This document shows, one piece after another, positions 18,501 to 31,363 of a stretch of 64,000 nt of DNA. The first letter of the stretch is position 1. The number at the start of each line of letters is the position of its first letter. The notes below the pieces were generated by a model, which did no database searches, was not told where the DNA came from, and saw only the letters and a program-made list of their open reading frames with translations. The stretch is from Paramacrobiotus metropolitanus (Eukaryota; Tardigrada; Eutardigrada; Parachela; Macrobiotidae): NCBI RefSeq assembly GCF_019649055.1, contig NW_026570281.1:310001-374000 (forward strand). Direction: 5' to 3'. The translations under genes and the position numbers were made by a program.

Positions 18501-18941
18501 CATCTGTCATATCGTATTCGGTTTTCGATGGAGCATAACGCGGTTTGTCCATTTTGCAGCTGTGTCGGGAGCAGTTCGTGGCGATGCACAGTCTGCCCAT
18601 CCTGGACGACCTTTCCCGCTACCTGGTGAAGGAGTTCGCATTCGACCAAGCGTAAGGCTTCTATGTGCCTATGAATACATTTCGAGAATAAACATACGGT
18701 TTTGTTCGATGCAGTGAGGTGGCTAATTTGCCGCCGGACTCGTCACCCGTGATACTGAATAAAACCCTTCAGCATGTCCCTGCTAAAGGTATTCGAATGC
18801 GCACACGTTAATGTTGTAGCTTAGCCGTACGTAGTTTTAGCAGTGTAGCGTTGTCCTGTTTGTAGATTGTACAGTTGTTTTGTTGTTGCAGGCGACTTTG
18901 ACCTTAGCTCCGTGCTACGATCGGTATACTTTTTCAGTTGA
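12514..18941 (+). CDS. POLRMT: Mitochondrial DNA-directed RNA polymerase (T7-like, single subunit)
   Basis: About 20 exons can be followed. The N-terminus [20 protein letters not shown] looks like a mitochondrial targeting peptide. A pentatricopeptide-like segment ([20 protein letters not shown], exon from 14094) precedes the catalytic domain. Conserved blocks in order are [65 protein letters not shown], the motif A region [19 protein letters not shown] with its catalytic Asp, motif [39 protein letters not shown], and motif [13 protein letters not shown] with the second catalytic Asp. The C-terminus SVYFFS ends like the vertebrate enzyme. The protein transcribes mitochondrial DNA and makes replication primers. 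Two successive introns (donors at 17509 and 17996) start with GC rather than GT. The 5' end may contain one more small intron around 12640-12760. Confidence 0.96.
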
Positions 18942-19505
18942 GTTATTTGTTCAGTCTGCAGTTATTGGTTTGTTCTGTTAATGCGCTGTGTGCATGGCTG
19001 CATGCTGATTTGTACGAAATATTGTGAGTTTTTAATTTTTAACGCCTTGAAAAACCGTGTGCTGTCTGCTGTGATTTTGTGACCCGCTAGGAAGTGATAG
19101 AAGGTGCACTTTACCCATATAAGTGGTTTAGCTTGCTGAATTGGCTTATGTTAATTGACAAGCGAATTCAAAAGCAAAGAAAATGCATCGAAAAACCAAT
19201 AAACAACGCAAGCGAGCTCGTAGGAGATGTTGTTGGTTAGACTTTCAATGAAAAAACGTAGACACCTGCACACTACACAGACGAAATGGAGACTAGCCCG
19301 GTAGCGATCACTTAAATGACAATTAACGGGTTACAGTAATGGCCAACAGAGGATGAAATGCTCAAACGAAGAGTGAATGAGTGTCGCTGCGAAACAATGC
19401 AACATCACAACTAATCACGGCATCGAGGATGGTGTCGCGCGCCTGCCGCAGGAAACGAAGGCGAGACGTCGGCTAGGACGTCTCCATTTGCGCTATCCTG
19501 TCCGT
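18942..19505. other. Convergent intergenic region between POLRMT and UBE2M
   Basis: This holds the 3' flanks of POLRMT (+) and UBE2M (-). A plus-strand AATAAA at 19198-19203 is a candidate POLRMT poly(A) signal about 260 bp after the stop. Nothing else is apparent. Confidence 0.5.
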
Positions 19506-20581
19506 TCAGCTGACCACCTTGTCGAACTTGTGGCCGGCAACGCTCTTGCCCTTCATGGATTCCGCCACGTTGGTGTGGAACTGGGCGGGATTGCGCACCA
19601 TGAGATCGGCGGCCTCCTTGTTCAGGGGGTCATCGGCGTTGGGTTCGAGGAGTAGATACTGAAGGCCATAGACGACAGCGCTGATGGTCAGCACCGGCTT
19701 CCAGTCTTCGCGCAGAATGTTCAGACAAACGTTGCCCTCGTAATCGATGTTGGGGTGATAAATCTTGGGCAAGCACTTCACCTTGGGCGGCTCATGCGGG
19801 TAGCCGTTGGAGATTTTGATGGAAAAGGTGAACTTGCCGTTGCGGTAAATTCCCTGCAATACCGAAATGCGGATCATTTTTTACGTAAGTTTTAATGTAA
19901 GCTTTTTTACTACAGTGCGCGCATAAGACTATTTCTCTAAAGGTACCTAAAATTTTTCAAACTATAGTAATACGAATATTATTGACAGTTAAATAAATTT
20001 TGAATTACAGGTTGGAGTTACAAGCATACAGTGATTACGCATTACACCTCTAAAATGCGAGTGATTAATTACATCGTAAAATTTGGCATAAAAATAACTC
20101 ATAAACCAGCTCAAACTTAACGTGATAAAAAGCTAAACGAGAGAAACCCTAAACGCAGTTTAGCGGTAAGAAACAAAAGGTTAATTAAGAAATGACGAAT
20201 TCAAATTAAAATTGTCGAACAGATTGATCGTTTGCAAGAGAAAGCGAACTGAAGACGGACAAAAGAGGACCGACCTCGTCCGGACAGATGGTCAGCTGGA
20301 TATTCTGCAGATCGTCCTTGTCGGGGAACTCCACCTTTAGTGTCTTGGGCAACTGCAGATCGCTAATGTCTGCAAATTAATCACGCCAGCCTTATCAGTT
20401 ATTAGTGCATTATCAGCTGTCAATGCATCGTCAAGGCGTCTCCTTAACGCACTTCGAGCACAAATAATATACCTTTGGTGATGCGCAGCTGGGCCGCGGT
20501 GGTCTTTTTGGCGTTCTTATTGGCGCCCCCGGCCGCCTCCTGGCCCTTGGACTGCTCTTTCAGCGAGAACAGTTTGATCAT
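19506..20581 (-). CDS. UBE2M: NEDD8-conjugating enzyme UBC12
   Basis: Three exons (20581-20473, 20369-20275, 19853-19506) join in frame to 183 residues, exactly the length of human UBE2M. The N-terminal extension [10 protein letters not shown] is the conserved peptide that docks on the NEDD8 E1 (UBA3) and, once acetylated, on DCN1-type E3s, which separates UBC12 from ordinary ubiquitin E2s. The UBC core includes [11 protein letters not shown], the HPN motif in [21 protein letters not shown] with the catalytic Cys (CLNILREDW), and [16 protein letters not shown]. The enzyme transfers NEDD8 to cullins. All catalytic features are intact. Confidence 0.96.
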
Positions 20582-21974
20582 TCTTCTCCGCGCAGCCAAA
20601 TGTACAAATCAGAAGTTCCCGCAGTCCCTGTAACCAACACACTAATCACTTACGGTGTCATGGCCACACTGCACGCAAGATGCCTTCTTCAAGTGTTACA
20701 TAATAAGGATAAGCACAACCTACGGGGCTTCCAGTGTACTGTACACGGACAACATCCTGTTGTGACGCCAGCCACACAACAATTACTCAGTATTATTTAG
20801 TTAGTTACCGTATTCTATAGCTTCGTGTCTCGATAAAGCCAAAAACAACAGGCGACCAAAGGCGTATCTATCGTTCTCGTATTAAAGTTCATTCCATCAA
20901 TGGTTAAGAACAGAGAGGAATGGCTGACTGCTTGGGTGATGTCAGTCAAACGACTCAAACCCCTTTCGCTACCAGCACACGCTGTACAGTGTACACTGAA
21001 CTTCCACATTAACTTATGGCTTTTCTATCCTTATGGACCACGATATTAAAAGGGACAATCGAACCTTGTCGTTACACGGTTACAGTGAAGACCTAGACAC
21101 TCACCTGCGCTGAATCCCGTCCGCTCCTCGAGATTGAATCATCGAAACACGGGAAAAGGGGACAGCCACAGTTTTTCAAACAATACAATTACTTACAGTT
21201 AATTCAATAAAAAAAACATTAACCAGCAAACAGATTATCCGTAGATACGTGATCAAAGGATTGAAAAGTAGCACAATTCTTTTAACAGGAGACTGCAGCA
21301 GCAATAGAACGTTAAAGTTAAAAACGTATCATATACACACGGGAAAAAAAATTCGTCTGATGACAAATTCTCGGAACTCTAAGAAAGGTTTGCCACTTTT
21401 GTAAAAACGTGATAAAACCCAGAAGCTGTACAAACGGAATATCGCATGATTGTACAGTACTTACTGTAGAGCTCTGACTGGTGAGTACAGCAGTTTTTTA
21501 TGATAAAATAAAAGCAAGTCGGAAGTTGCAAGCGAAGAGTGAAGTATGTATGTACTCATTGTACTGTATCTAAGTGAGTACAGGGGATGAATGGGTGCCG
21601 CGCTGCACAGAAAAATGCAAAATGAGTTTATGAAAGAAAATTTATACGACCAAGCCGAGAGTGCACCTGTACGGCACAACTACTGTACACGTTTAAGGTA
21701 TGCCCCTGTTTAAGCGTACGGTGCGATGTAAAAACAATTTACTTAAATATTATAATAATTTAATATCACAGTATAAATTTAATTTTAGCCCAGTACAGTA
21801 AGTTTTAAAATTCTGCTTTTGACAGTGGAACAGGAACTGAATACACTGTGAGTCTGTGACACTATTATCTGTTGTTCGTGCTTTCTGAAAGGATTTGTGC
21901 TGCTGAAGTAATCATAAGCAGAAGCTCGACAGCTCCGTTATTGATTGTGATAGAAATTTTAATCTAATCTGGAG
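20582..21974. promoter_or_regulatory. Divergent intergenic region between UBE2M (-) and SRP68 (+)
   Basis: This 1.4-kb gap should contain both promoters and 5' UTRs. It is AT-rich and holds an unusual number of TGTACAGT/ACTGTACA-type words (for example near 20735, 20985, 21450, 21560, 21680 and 21795). Short ORFs here have no recognisable content. Confidence 0.45.
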
Positions 21975-24679
21975 ATGGCCAGTACGTCGAAGAAGAACAA
22001 GTCGAGCGCGTCAGTGAGCGTGGACGACGTGGACAGCGAAATGCGCGATCTGACGGTGGAGGACGCGGCAGATGCGGAGGACGAAGAGGCCCCAGAGGCT
22101 GACGAGGAGATGGAAGGCGAAGGCGAGGAGGGCGACAAGACCCGCGCGGCGGCCGATGAAATCTTCAGTCTGGAAGGTGCGGCGGTGGACTGAATTGCTG
22201 ATTTGCAGTGCGGAGTGTGTGGCCCTGTCTGACGCGTCTTTTGTGGTTGCAGTGCTGAAGGTGGTCAAGGAGGCGCAGCAAGCGCGTGGCCTGCGCCACG
22301 GTGATTACGTCCGCTACAGGTAGGAACGACGTCATTGAGTCCATATTGAAGAAGCACATTTGATTTGACGTCGTTGCTTGGAACAGGCAGTATTGCGCGC
22401 GCAAGATCCACCGTCTGCGCAGCTGTTTCTCCCTGGCGCAGGGCACCAAGACGCGCTTCCACGGTAAAGTGCTCAAGGCCGACCACATTCGCGACGCCCG
22501 GTGGGTGCAAACGTTACGAGTAATGATTCGCTTTGGTGATCGGCGTTAAAATGTGCTATTGTGCGCAGATGCCTGCAGATTCCGCTCTTCATTGCCGAGC
22601 GCGCCTGGAGCTACGGCATGCAGCTGAAGCAGGAGGCCGGCCAGGCCGCTCACCCCCGCCGCAAATTCCACATGCTGCGTCGCTTTGCCAAGGCGTCGCG
22701 TGCCGCCCAGCATTTGCAGCGCCTCTGTGAGACGCTGAAGGTGGACGCCCGCACCAAACTGGAAACGCAGGTGGGCTGCTTGGGTCGCCTGTGTTTTGTG
22801 GTTGGCCAATGATATCCTGTTTGTTTGCGCGCTGTAGGCCTATGTGGAGTGGATGCAGGGCGTGGTATCCTTTAATGCTGAGTCCTGGAGGGAGGCGCTG
22901 GAATCCTTCTCGCAGGCCAAGTATGAAATACATCGTCTTTCCTTTGGCGACTTTGTGTGCTTGTTATTTACATGGAAATTGTAACTGATTTCAGAGCGAT
23001 CTACGAATCGATCGCCTCGACGCTGGATGAAGAGACGCGTCAGCTGTACCGACAGCGCATCGACGAGACCGTCCCGCAGATTCGCTTCTGCGGCTACAAC
23101 ATCGGCGACGAGTCGGCCGTGGAGGACCTCATCAAGATGCGCCTCAAGCCTGGATCCGCCGAGCTGGGCGAGGGTCTTATGGCCAAACTAGATGTACGTC
23201 GATACGTCGTTTGGTTATGTACACTGTTGTCATCAATCAATCTCCGTGGTTATTTAAGAAGTGCAAGTCCCACTGAGGCAGGTGTTGAAAACAGTAGGCT
23301 GTTTTGATTTTCAGGAGCTGATTGCGCAGAGTCGCGAGAAGCAGGCGCAGACGGAGATATCTTGGCTGGGCAAGAGTGTCCCGGTCAAGAACGCCAAAGT
23401 GCGCGGTCTGCTCATCAGCGCCCAAGAAGGCGCCCGACAGTTGGATAGTCTCGACACGGCCGACGCCAAGCTGGAGGTGCTGGAGAATACACAGAACGTC
23501 CTCCGCGAAGCACTGCAAGCGGTGCAGGACGAGCAGAAGGCTGTGAGTGGGCTAGCGTAGTCGGAAATAAATTGTCCATCGGAGTGCAGCGCTTGTCGTT
23601 TATGCAGGTCAGCAAGGAGCAGCCAGCGGCCGGCGCGGGCCAACAGCTGTTGCACTCGTACATCACCTTCCTGAAGAACCACCACAGTAATCAGCGAGCG
23701 CTGCTGACCATCCAAATCATGCGCGGCAAGGTGAAATTGTCGGCCGAGAAGGAAGCGGAGGAGCGGAAAAAAAAGCACAAGGCGCAGGACTACATCCGCC
23801 TCTACGACACCATGGTGGAGGTGCGTGCAAGGCTGACTTCTCCGGTCATACGTGCTTTGCTCGTTGTTCTGACTGATGTTTTGTATAGAACAACAACGAG
23901 ACCGTCGCCCTGACCGGCGTCACGGGCACCGCCCTCATGGAGTCTCTTAACGCGAGCACGCAACTGTACAAAGGCTTCCGCGCCCTGCATATTGGCGACG
24001 CTTTTGTCAGCGTGAAAAAATTTCCCGAAGCGCTCACATTTTACGCTCGCGCCGCGGAGTTCGCGGATGCCGCTGTCAAGGCGCTTAGCAAAGCCCAAGC
24101 CACTGAGGTACGGATGGTGTTAGATTTTGCATCTGTATCATCCCCATCCTTTTGTTTTATATTACACAAGTGCAGTTGCTGGACGATTGCGTTTCGTTTA
24201 CTATACTGCGGGCTGTTTGTTTATTTAACACATTTGCAGGAATCTAAACAGAGCTTGACGGAATTGGAAGCGTTGGTCATCAGCCAGAAGGATGCCGCTC
24301 TGGCTTATAGTGTGCTGCAGAAAGAAGAATTCTCTGACCTGGAAAGCGAAATGATTGCCCGTCACCGCAAGGTACGTTGTCGCGTGTCCTGACAAGCTTC
24401 TTCATTGCAGCCTTTTTTCTCTTTGTGCGCTTGTAGGCCAACAACGAGTTGGAGATCGCACTTGCCAAGCCGGTGACCTTCGACCTGGTGCTGGAAGCCA
24501 TCAAACTGCCCAACCTGGACGACCGACTGGCGAGCAAGAAGGCTAAAGCCAAGCCGGCCTCAGGCAAGGCGGAAGCAGCACCGGCCAAGGAGAAGACAGG
24601 GCCAGCTGCAGCCGCGGCGGCCGCGGGCGGGGGTATCTCGGCACTCAAAGGCTGGATGGGATGGGGCAAAAAGTCGTAG
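21975..24679 (+). CDS. SRP68: Signal recognition particle 68 kDa protein
   Basis: Eleven exons join in frame: 21975-22176, 22253-22319, 22387-22500, 22569-22770, 22838-22920, 22995-23193, 23315-23542, 23608-23820, 23889-24107, 24240-24371 and 24437-24679. The product has 633 residues (human 627). After an acidic, disordered N-terminus come the RNA-binding TPR-like hallmarks: LRHGDYVRYRQYCARKIHRL, ERAWSYGMQLKQEA, RVDA-type KVDARTKLETQAY, and RFCGYNIGDESAVEDL. The C-terminus FDLVLEAIKLPNLDDRL is the usual SRP72-binding tail region and is followed by a Lys/Ala-rich stretch ending GWMGWGKKS. SRP68 binds 7SL RNA with SRP72 and remodels the S domain during co-translational ER targeting. A membrane neighbour of the same pathway (TRAM1) lies 9 kb away, which may be chance. 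Confidence 0.96.
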
Positions 24680-25293
24680 CCGGGCCTTCTTATTTATGCA
24701 TTTGAGCCTTTTTGTACGAGCGAAGCCTGTTCTTTAAGTTAAATCAGCGAGTGCTAAACCGGTAATATTTGACGACGCCATTTGAAAGCATAAATTTAGC
24801 TTCCTGTTGTATTGATTGGTACTTGCTAGTTTAATCTGTAGTTCTCAATGGGATGACGACCAAACAAATCACTGGAAATAGATTTCTGTAAAATTTACTG
24901 CAGCACTGAGTAAATCAGTGGTCATCTGCCGGCCTAAAAGGCGCACGGATGATGATGTCTCCAGTCTACAAACTCATGCCAAGCAAACAGAACAGGCAAG
25001 CGGAAACGTCGAAAGAGAGAGAAAACACATAGTACAGTTGCAATTCTCGACACCCCACAGCCCTAATTGAGTTGAAACTGCATTCACTGCCGTCAGAGTT
25101 ACATCGTCCTCACAATCAGCCAAGCAAGAGTAGCCAACAGGCTAACATAATCCAGTCCACAAATCGTGCTTTTTGAAAAGAACGGCTATAAAAATGTGTG
25201 AACCGAAAAACCGTTGTGCCACAAAAGCGGGCAATCCCATGGTGATCTAAGGTCCTCAGAAGAAACAGGAAGTCAAACAACTGTGCGGAAGCG
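24680..25293. other. Convergent intergenic region between SRP68 and the ZMYND8-like gene
   Basis: This holds the 3' flanks of two convergent genes. No coding exon, RNA gene or repeat is evident. Confidence 0.5.
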
Positions 25294-28200
25294 TCAGTCC
25301 TGCACACTGTCATCCACAACCAACGCTCCCTCCCCGTCAGCCGCCCAGCCGTTGTTGGCGTCCAGCGCGGCGTCTTCCTCTAACTCCACAGGACTGTCGA
25401 CGCGCGACACGTGGGCGCAGCGCGTCAGGGGCCCAAAAGGGGTATACACACTGGCCTCTTGTTCCGCTTCCGCCTTAGCCAGCGCCCCGGCAGCGGCACT
25501 GCGTCGGCAGTGCATGCTGTGGAGGGGCGCGTTCTTCCGCTGGCACTCCTCGCTGCAATATGTCGTCACGCCGCAGCACAACAGTTTGGCGGTCTTCAGG
25601 CACACGCAGCACTAAACAACCTCTTTTGAATTAGTTCAACCAGCACCTTGGCTGTTTCTACGAACCGCCCACTCACCCATAACGTCCTCTTGGCCGCCGT
25701 AATGGCGCGCTGACGCTCTATGTCCTTCATGCGCGTCACTTCCTGAACCTTCGACTCTGCAACCAAAAATATCTATCAACAAAATCCAACGAAACAATGC
25801 CAAGTCAAGGATTACTTTGTGCGAAATCCGTTTCGCTCTGGTACACGGCGAACAGGATCTCGAATTTCTTCACGTTCTGCTCCATTGTCTGCAAGGCGCA
25901 CATTTAATGCGGGAGAAGTAGAATACAATGCAAAAGATCAAATATTCAAACCTCTTGCATATCCTGCAGCATCTTATCCACCGCCGACTGGCTGCGCGCC
26001 TGGCTTTCCTGCAGAGCACGGTATGCATCCGAGTGCATCTGCGCCATGTCGCGCAACGCTTGTGTCCCGTCTGCTTTTCTCTCCCGAATATTCTTCTTCG
26101 TATTTCGTAAGAACAACTCCACTTGCTGCAAAGAACAACACTCACTGCCACGTAGTCATCGCAAAAAAGGTGTGACTCTCCGCAAAGAATTACCAGCTGC
26201 GCCGTATCAGCTTGTCCGGGCACGCGGTTAGCGTTGGGGCCGCTGGCTGTCGCCGCGGTGCGCTCGGCGGCAGTGTTTGGATTCCAGGTGGGATTGCTGC
26301 GTAGGAGGTTGCTAGAGGGTAACGCCGGCGACATCCGGTCCCCGTTGAGACCGGTCAGCGGTACGGGTGAGGCCCGAGCCAAGCTGCCGTTCAGCACAGT
26401 AGACGACGGCGGAGTGGCAAAGCGTCCGATGCCCGCCATCGTCGGACTGTTTAGCGAGCGAGTCAGAATTGGCTTCTGCACGTTCTGATCCGCATTATCT
26501 ATTGAAAAAACATTCGGATGAATGCAACACAGATTTCAGGAAAGCACCAAGGACCGCGCTACCTGTTGAACGAATGGTTTTCTCGCTAAAAGAATTTCTG
26601 GACGGGGTGAAGCGCAATGTGCCGCTCGAGTTACCCATCCTAGCCCGCACTTCCATCTGGCTGCGAACATCTATACCGCGATGGCTCGCGTAGACCGCAT
26701 GTGCGTCTGTCGTCTGCACCATACGGCTGAATATACCTCCGCTGTCGCTGCGTCCCGTGCCGCCGGCGGGTGTTCCCGCGGCAAGCAGACTTCCTAGTGT
26801 TTCTTGTCCAAAATTGCCGCTAGTCCGTGAACGGCTGTCTGTCTCAGCGGCACTGTCAGCGGGGATGATCTGCACGCTGTCTGCGTCGCTCACCGCTGAG
26901 GCACTGAGCCTGTCGGTTGGAGGTGTATCAGAAAAAGATCCCAAAGAAACGGCACTGGACGGGAGGGGGCGTGGCGAGGAGCGCGACTGCAACGCGTCAA
27001 TTAAGTAAGACGACTGACTGGAGCCGGCAGCCATAGAGGGAAAGCCCTGCAAAAAATCACCACAACTCCCATTACCCGTGCAATCACATTTTCAGTGTTC
27101 GCTCTTCTAATGATTCATATTCCACGAAAACTCACAAATTAACTACGACTTACCTTCCGGGCGGCCTTCCTCAATAAGTCTTGCTGTGGTCCGCCTTGCG
27201 ACCGCTGGGCATCATTTAACACTGATCGTGACTGCGCGGGCAGCGTGGCCTTGCTCAACTCGTGCGCCAGGGCCCCCATAGGACGCGGTGGCATCCCGCC
27301 CTTGGGGACGGCGCGGACACTGTCCGGCACGGTCACCGTGGCTTCTTTGGCCGGACTGCTGGTCGGTCGCTTCATAATGGAATCTAATTTACCCGCCGAG
27401 CGAGTGCGCACATCCTGCCCGTCCTCCGGCATCTCGAAAGACGGCATCTCCATTTCCACATCCGCTTCCAGTTGGGCCGGTTTGTTTCTGTCGGATTCCT
27501 CGGCAACATCGAGTGGTTCAAAAGCATTATCACTGCTCCCCGCAACTGCCGAAGACACCTCATTGTGCAGCAGAGACGGCTGCGTCTCCACCGAGCTTTC
27601 CACGTTACTTACCGCTTCGTCCGCTCGCGGGACCCGCAGTGGCTGTCGTTTGCGACGGTTCTTGGAGTTGATCACCTCCGTCAGTTCCGGGCTGGCTGGG
27701 AACAACGACGACACTTCGCTTGTGGGTTCCGGAATCCCTGGCTCGGGAGAGGCTACTACGGGTTCCGGCGCATGAATTTCAGCCACCGTCTCCTTTATAG
27801 GTGTTTCCGGTGCGGGTGAGGGTTCTCTGGGCTCAATCAAACGAATTCGTTTATAGCCGGTGTTTTGTGAAAGCGGTTCTGTGGAAGGGGATTTGGAGCG
27901 ATCCCGATCCCGTTTATCTGTCCGCTCTTCCGGCGTCTCGTCGATTTGAAGCATTGGGGGAAACTCCGAAAAGGACTTCTCCAAAGATTCTCTCTCAGCC
28001 ACTACGGGGGCCACCGCGGGGGGCACTGTCGGCACCTCAGCGGAGACCAGCGGAGGTGGAATGTCGGCGTCCACGTCGTTGTCGGAGAACATGCGCAGAC
28101 GCCCGTCAAACGGTGTGTTCTTGGGATGGGCGATCAGCTGCTTATCGGGAATCCGTTGCAGTTTGGCTACATGCTTTCTGCAAAAAACAACCGCTATAGG

Positions 28201-31200
28201 TTCCATTCCCAATTTCCCACTTATCCAGCAGCACGCAATTGTCTTACCGAAATTGCGCAAGTGCATTTTCGTACTCTAGCTTGACCTTGCCCTTCTGTTT
28301 TCCTTTGCTGAACTTATTTGTGTACATAAAAATTGCGTCCTTTGGGAAGACGCCACTGCAAATGCAGAAAAAGTGATTGTGGAGACGGTTTAGTGGCCTG
28401 CATAAATGAAGCCAACTAACAATTCAAAGGCACCGAAGAAGCGGACATCGGCCAGCGTTCCGTTGAAGCGGTAGACTATGGCCGGCCAAATGGGATACTT
28501 CTCCGCCTTCACCCATACAACGGCGTGCGGATCAGACTGCAAATATTTCATATTAAAGTTCCCAAAATAACCAAATTTGCGTACGAACTTGTAAATACTC
28601 TAAAAGGTAAACCCATTCTTAATTATGCGATAGAAAAATTCAACGAAAAAACGCAGCCAGCAGATGTTAATGACTGAAATAATTCTGAATACAAATCTGA
28701 CCATTTAAATTAGCTTAAAAAGTATTTCTAAACTTAAGTACACAAATAAAATACATAAATAAAAAAAACAAAATAAAATAAGTACGTAAATAAAATATAT
28801 AAAAAATAAGTAAATAAATTATTGCAAGTGTTCTGGATTGACAACCATTCGTCCACATTACGCGAGTCAATTCGGTGCTTACACAGGGCTGAATCATGGC
28901 ACGTTCGATGGCGTGCTGGATGGTCTCGCCAGGCCGCGGCATGCCGCGCTCGAAGCACTCCATACACCATTCCAGACTGTAGCACAAGTTCTGGCACGTC
29001 TCCACGATATAGTGAGCCGAATGCGTATAGCGGCTATTTTCTGCAAGACAGTCGATAATGAGTTAACAACGCCAGGATAAAATGTGCTGGTGGTTAACCA
29101 CAATTAATACGAAAGGGACTGATACTAATCCATTCAACCAAGTACTTACGTCCGTTGAAGATGGAGGTATTATGCTGCACCCATTTCAGATCAGCCAGGA
29201 AGCTGGTACATGTCTGATACTTGTTGTCTTCGATATTCTGCAACAAAATCACGCATCAAAACAAAGGAGAATTGCTCCAGCCGGAACAACTACTCACATT
29301 AGCTATCTGGCGTAAATCCATGGGATGCGTTATGAGTTCCTGGTATTTCTCCTTCACTTCATCGGAACACTCCTCCTGCTGAATCACAGGAATAGCGAAC
29401 GGCCGTACACGATCCTGACAAATCAAAAACCCCATTAAAACACGGGAACTTACTGGAGCTACGCTGACCTTCACAGGAAATGATGGCGCACGTAGTATAT
29501 CAAAAATGCAGACGACAGATATCAGAAAGTTACTGAGGAAACACTATTATACCTCCGGAAGATGTTCATTAACAAAGCGCATCATGTGGGACAGATAACT
29601 CTTAAATTTGGTCATGCCGACACGATTGAACGCGCTGTCCGCTCTCCTCGACTCATCCATAATGCACTGCAATATTAAAACCGCAATGCTTTTTTTGGTA
29701 TAACCAAGGCTACAGCAACGCTGACCGCGGCAGCAGACAAATTTCAGTTAATGTCGTAAATCGCAATTAAAATCCAGCTCGTTGATTTACTGGCTTAGCA
29801 CAACATGCGACTATTTAAAAAAAACTCCAAGAGCTTACGTAGCAATCGAGGCATTCCGACAATTTGTTGTCGGGCGCTAACTCGTCCTGCGACTGGGTGT
29901 TGGGGTTGTTGTGGGGTGCACTGAGCGGGTGGGTGTCCATGGGGAGATCTCGGCTGCTGCTGGGGTTCAGATTCCACCAGCACGCGCGGTGGAAGACCCG
30001 CACGCATTTCGGACAGCCCCGCTGCTCCTTCAGCGGGATGGCTTTGTGGCAGCGCCAGCAGAAGGCGTCCCATAGCTACGAGACAAAAAGAAAGACATCC
30101 GTGATCAATGCTCACCAACCAACGGTGCACGATGACATTCAAGCGCAGTTTACTGACCATGTTTAGATCAGGATTTAGCTGGCGCTCCGGCACGAGCGGA
30201 TATTTCATGCCGTACTCTAGCTTTCCTTTGGTCGTTCGTTTCGACGCCGGCGACGTTGTTCCCGACTTCCCGGCCTCCAGCTCCGAAGCGGTTCGCTCAT
30301 CGTCTTCCGTATCAGCAGAGTGTCTACCGGTACAATACAACACAGTAAATTATACGTACTCGTATATGCTGAGCAAACTTTTGCGCTATAGCAACACTGT
30401 TATCACGTTTAATTTGAGGAAAAATTAAGTAATTTAATATCTGAATTTATGGAGTCAAACGTCTGTCAACCAAAACACGGCGTGTACCGGAAGTTCTATA
30501 TAAATAATATTAATAGCTCAGCGCGAACGGTTTACGGTATCACGGCGACGGATCCGTGATACGGCTGATTTAATTTCAGCAAGCACCCTACTGAAATTCG
30601 CCTTAATTATTAGCTTTTCAGAATTCCAAAAACTGTAGTAAAGACCCAATACCCATATCCCAAAGAAAAGCGGAAACACTAATAATTAAGGTAGACAACG
30701 TATCAAGTCTGAAGCGGTCTGGTGGCCTTGAAAAAGCGCATCAGACTGCACGCCCTTCAAGTGTACAGTGTACTCATTTACTTAATCAGGTCAGTCAATG
30801 CGTGAACACTGAATTGCCTCCGATATGCTACGTATCTAGGTCTCATTTTTATGTGTAATGCAAAGTCTGTCAGCAAACAGAAAATTTCCGGAAAAAGTCG
30901 AAAACGAAAAGTCGCATACATATAATGTACCACCGAGTAGTGGCGGTGACGGTATAGCCAATTTGAAGTGTAACATTCAAAGGACTTAAAAAAGACAGGA
31001 TTAACAGCAGCGCGTGCTCACTTGGAGAAAGCTCCAGTAATTCATTGTCAAGCTGTCAAATCTTGCTTGCCGCGTCGCCTTTATAAAAATTTCCCTTTCA
31101 GCCTTCTCAATCAACATTTAAAAAACACGTGTATGGGGCAGGGAAATACTGGCTTTTACAAGGGGTACTCACGCGGTGGCTGGCGTGGTCCGTCCTGGCT

Positions 31201-31363
31201 GGTGGAGACGCGCGGAACGGCGTCGCTCGGGATGCGGACTGTCGCGGTCGCTGCTGGTGGTGATGCTGTGCGTGGACTCCCAGTGCGGCGGGCCCTCGTT
31301 CGTCGACGAGGTGGACGCCTCCGCCGAGTGCTCCGACACGGGCGCCTCCTCGCCCTCCTCCAT
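25294..31363 (-). CDS. ZMYND8: PHD-bromodomain-PWWP-MYND chromatin reader (ZMYND8/ZMYND11 type)
   Basis: This minus-strand gene has many exons. It starts at 31363 (MEEGEEAPVSEHS) after in-frame upstream codons that are probably 5' UTR. Exon 3 (30075-29839) carries a complete C4HC3 PHD ligand set: CWRC, CPKC, HRAC and CLDC, with about 45 extra polar residues between HRAC and CLDC. Exons at about 29670-29150 encode the bromodomain (FLADLKWVQHNTSIFNG resembles the family's helix C with its acetyl-lysine Asn region). A Cys-rich linker ETCQNLCYSLEWCMECFERG precedes the PWWP domain (HAVVWVKAEKYPIWPAIVYR, exon near 28535). A long disordered region (28190-26500) and a short coiled coil follow, then the C-terminal MYND finger CCVCLKTAKLLCCGVTTYCS with HSMHC. 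These proteins read acetylated/methylated histone H3 and recruit repressor or elongation-control complexes. The domain order fits both ZMYND8 and ZMYND11; the long disordered segment favours ZMYND8. Confidence 0.88.
30537..30691. repeat. Pair of small inverted repeats in an intron of the ZMYND8-like gene
   Basis: GTATCACGG (about 30537) and CCGTGATAC (about 30554) form a 9-bp stem, and CCTTAATTATTAG (30601-30613) is perfectly inverted at 30679-30691. These may be ends of decayed MITEs. They have no coding role. Confidence 0.5.
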
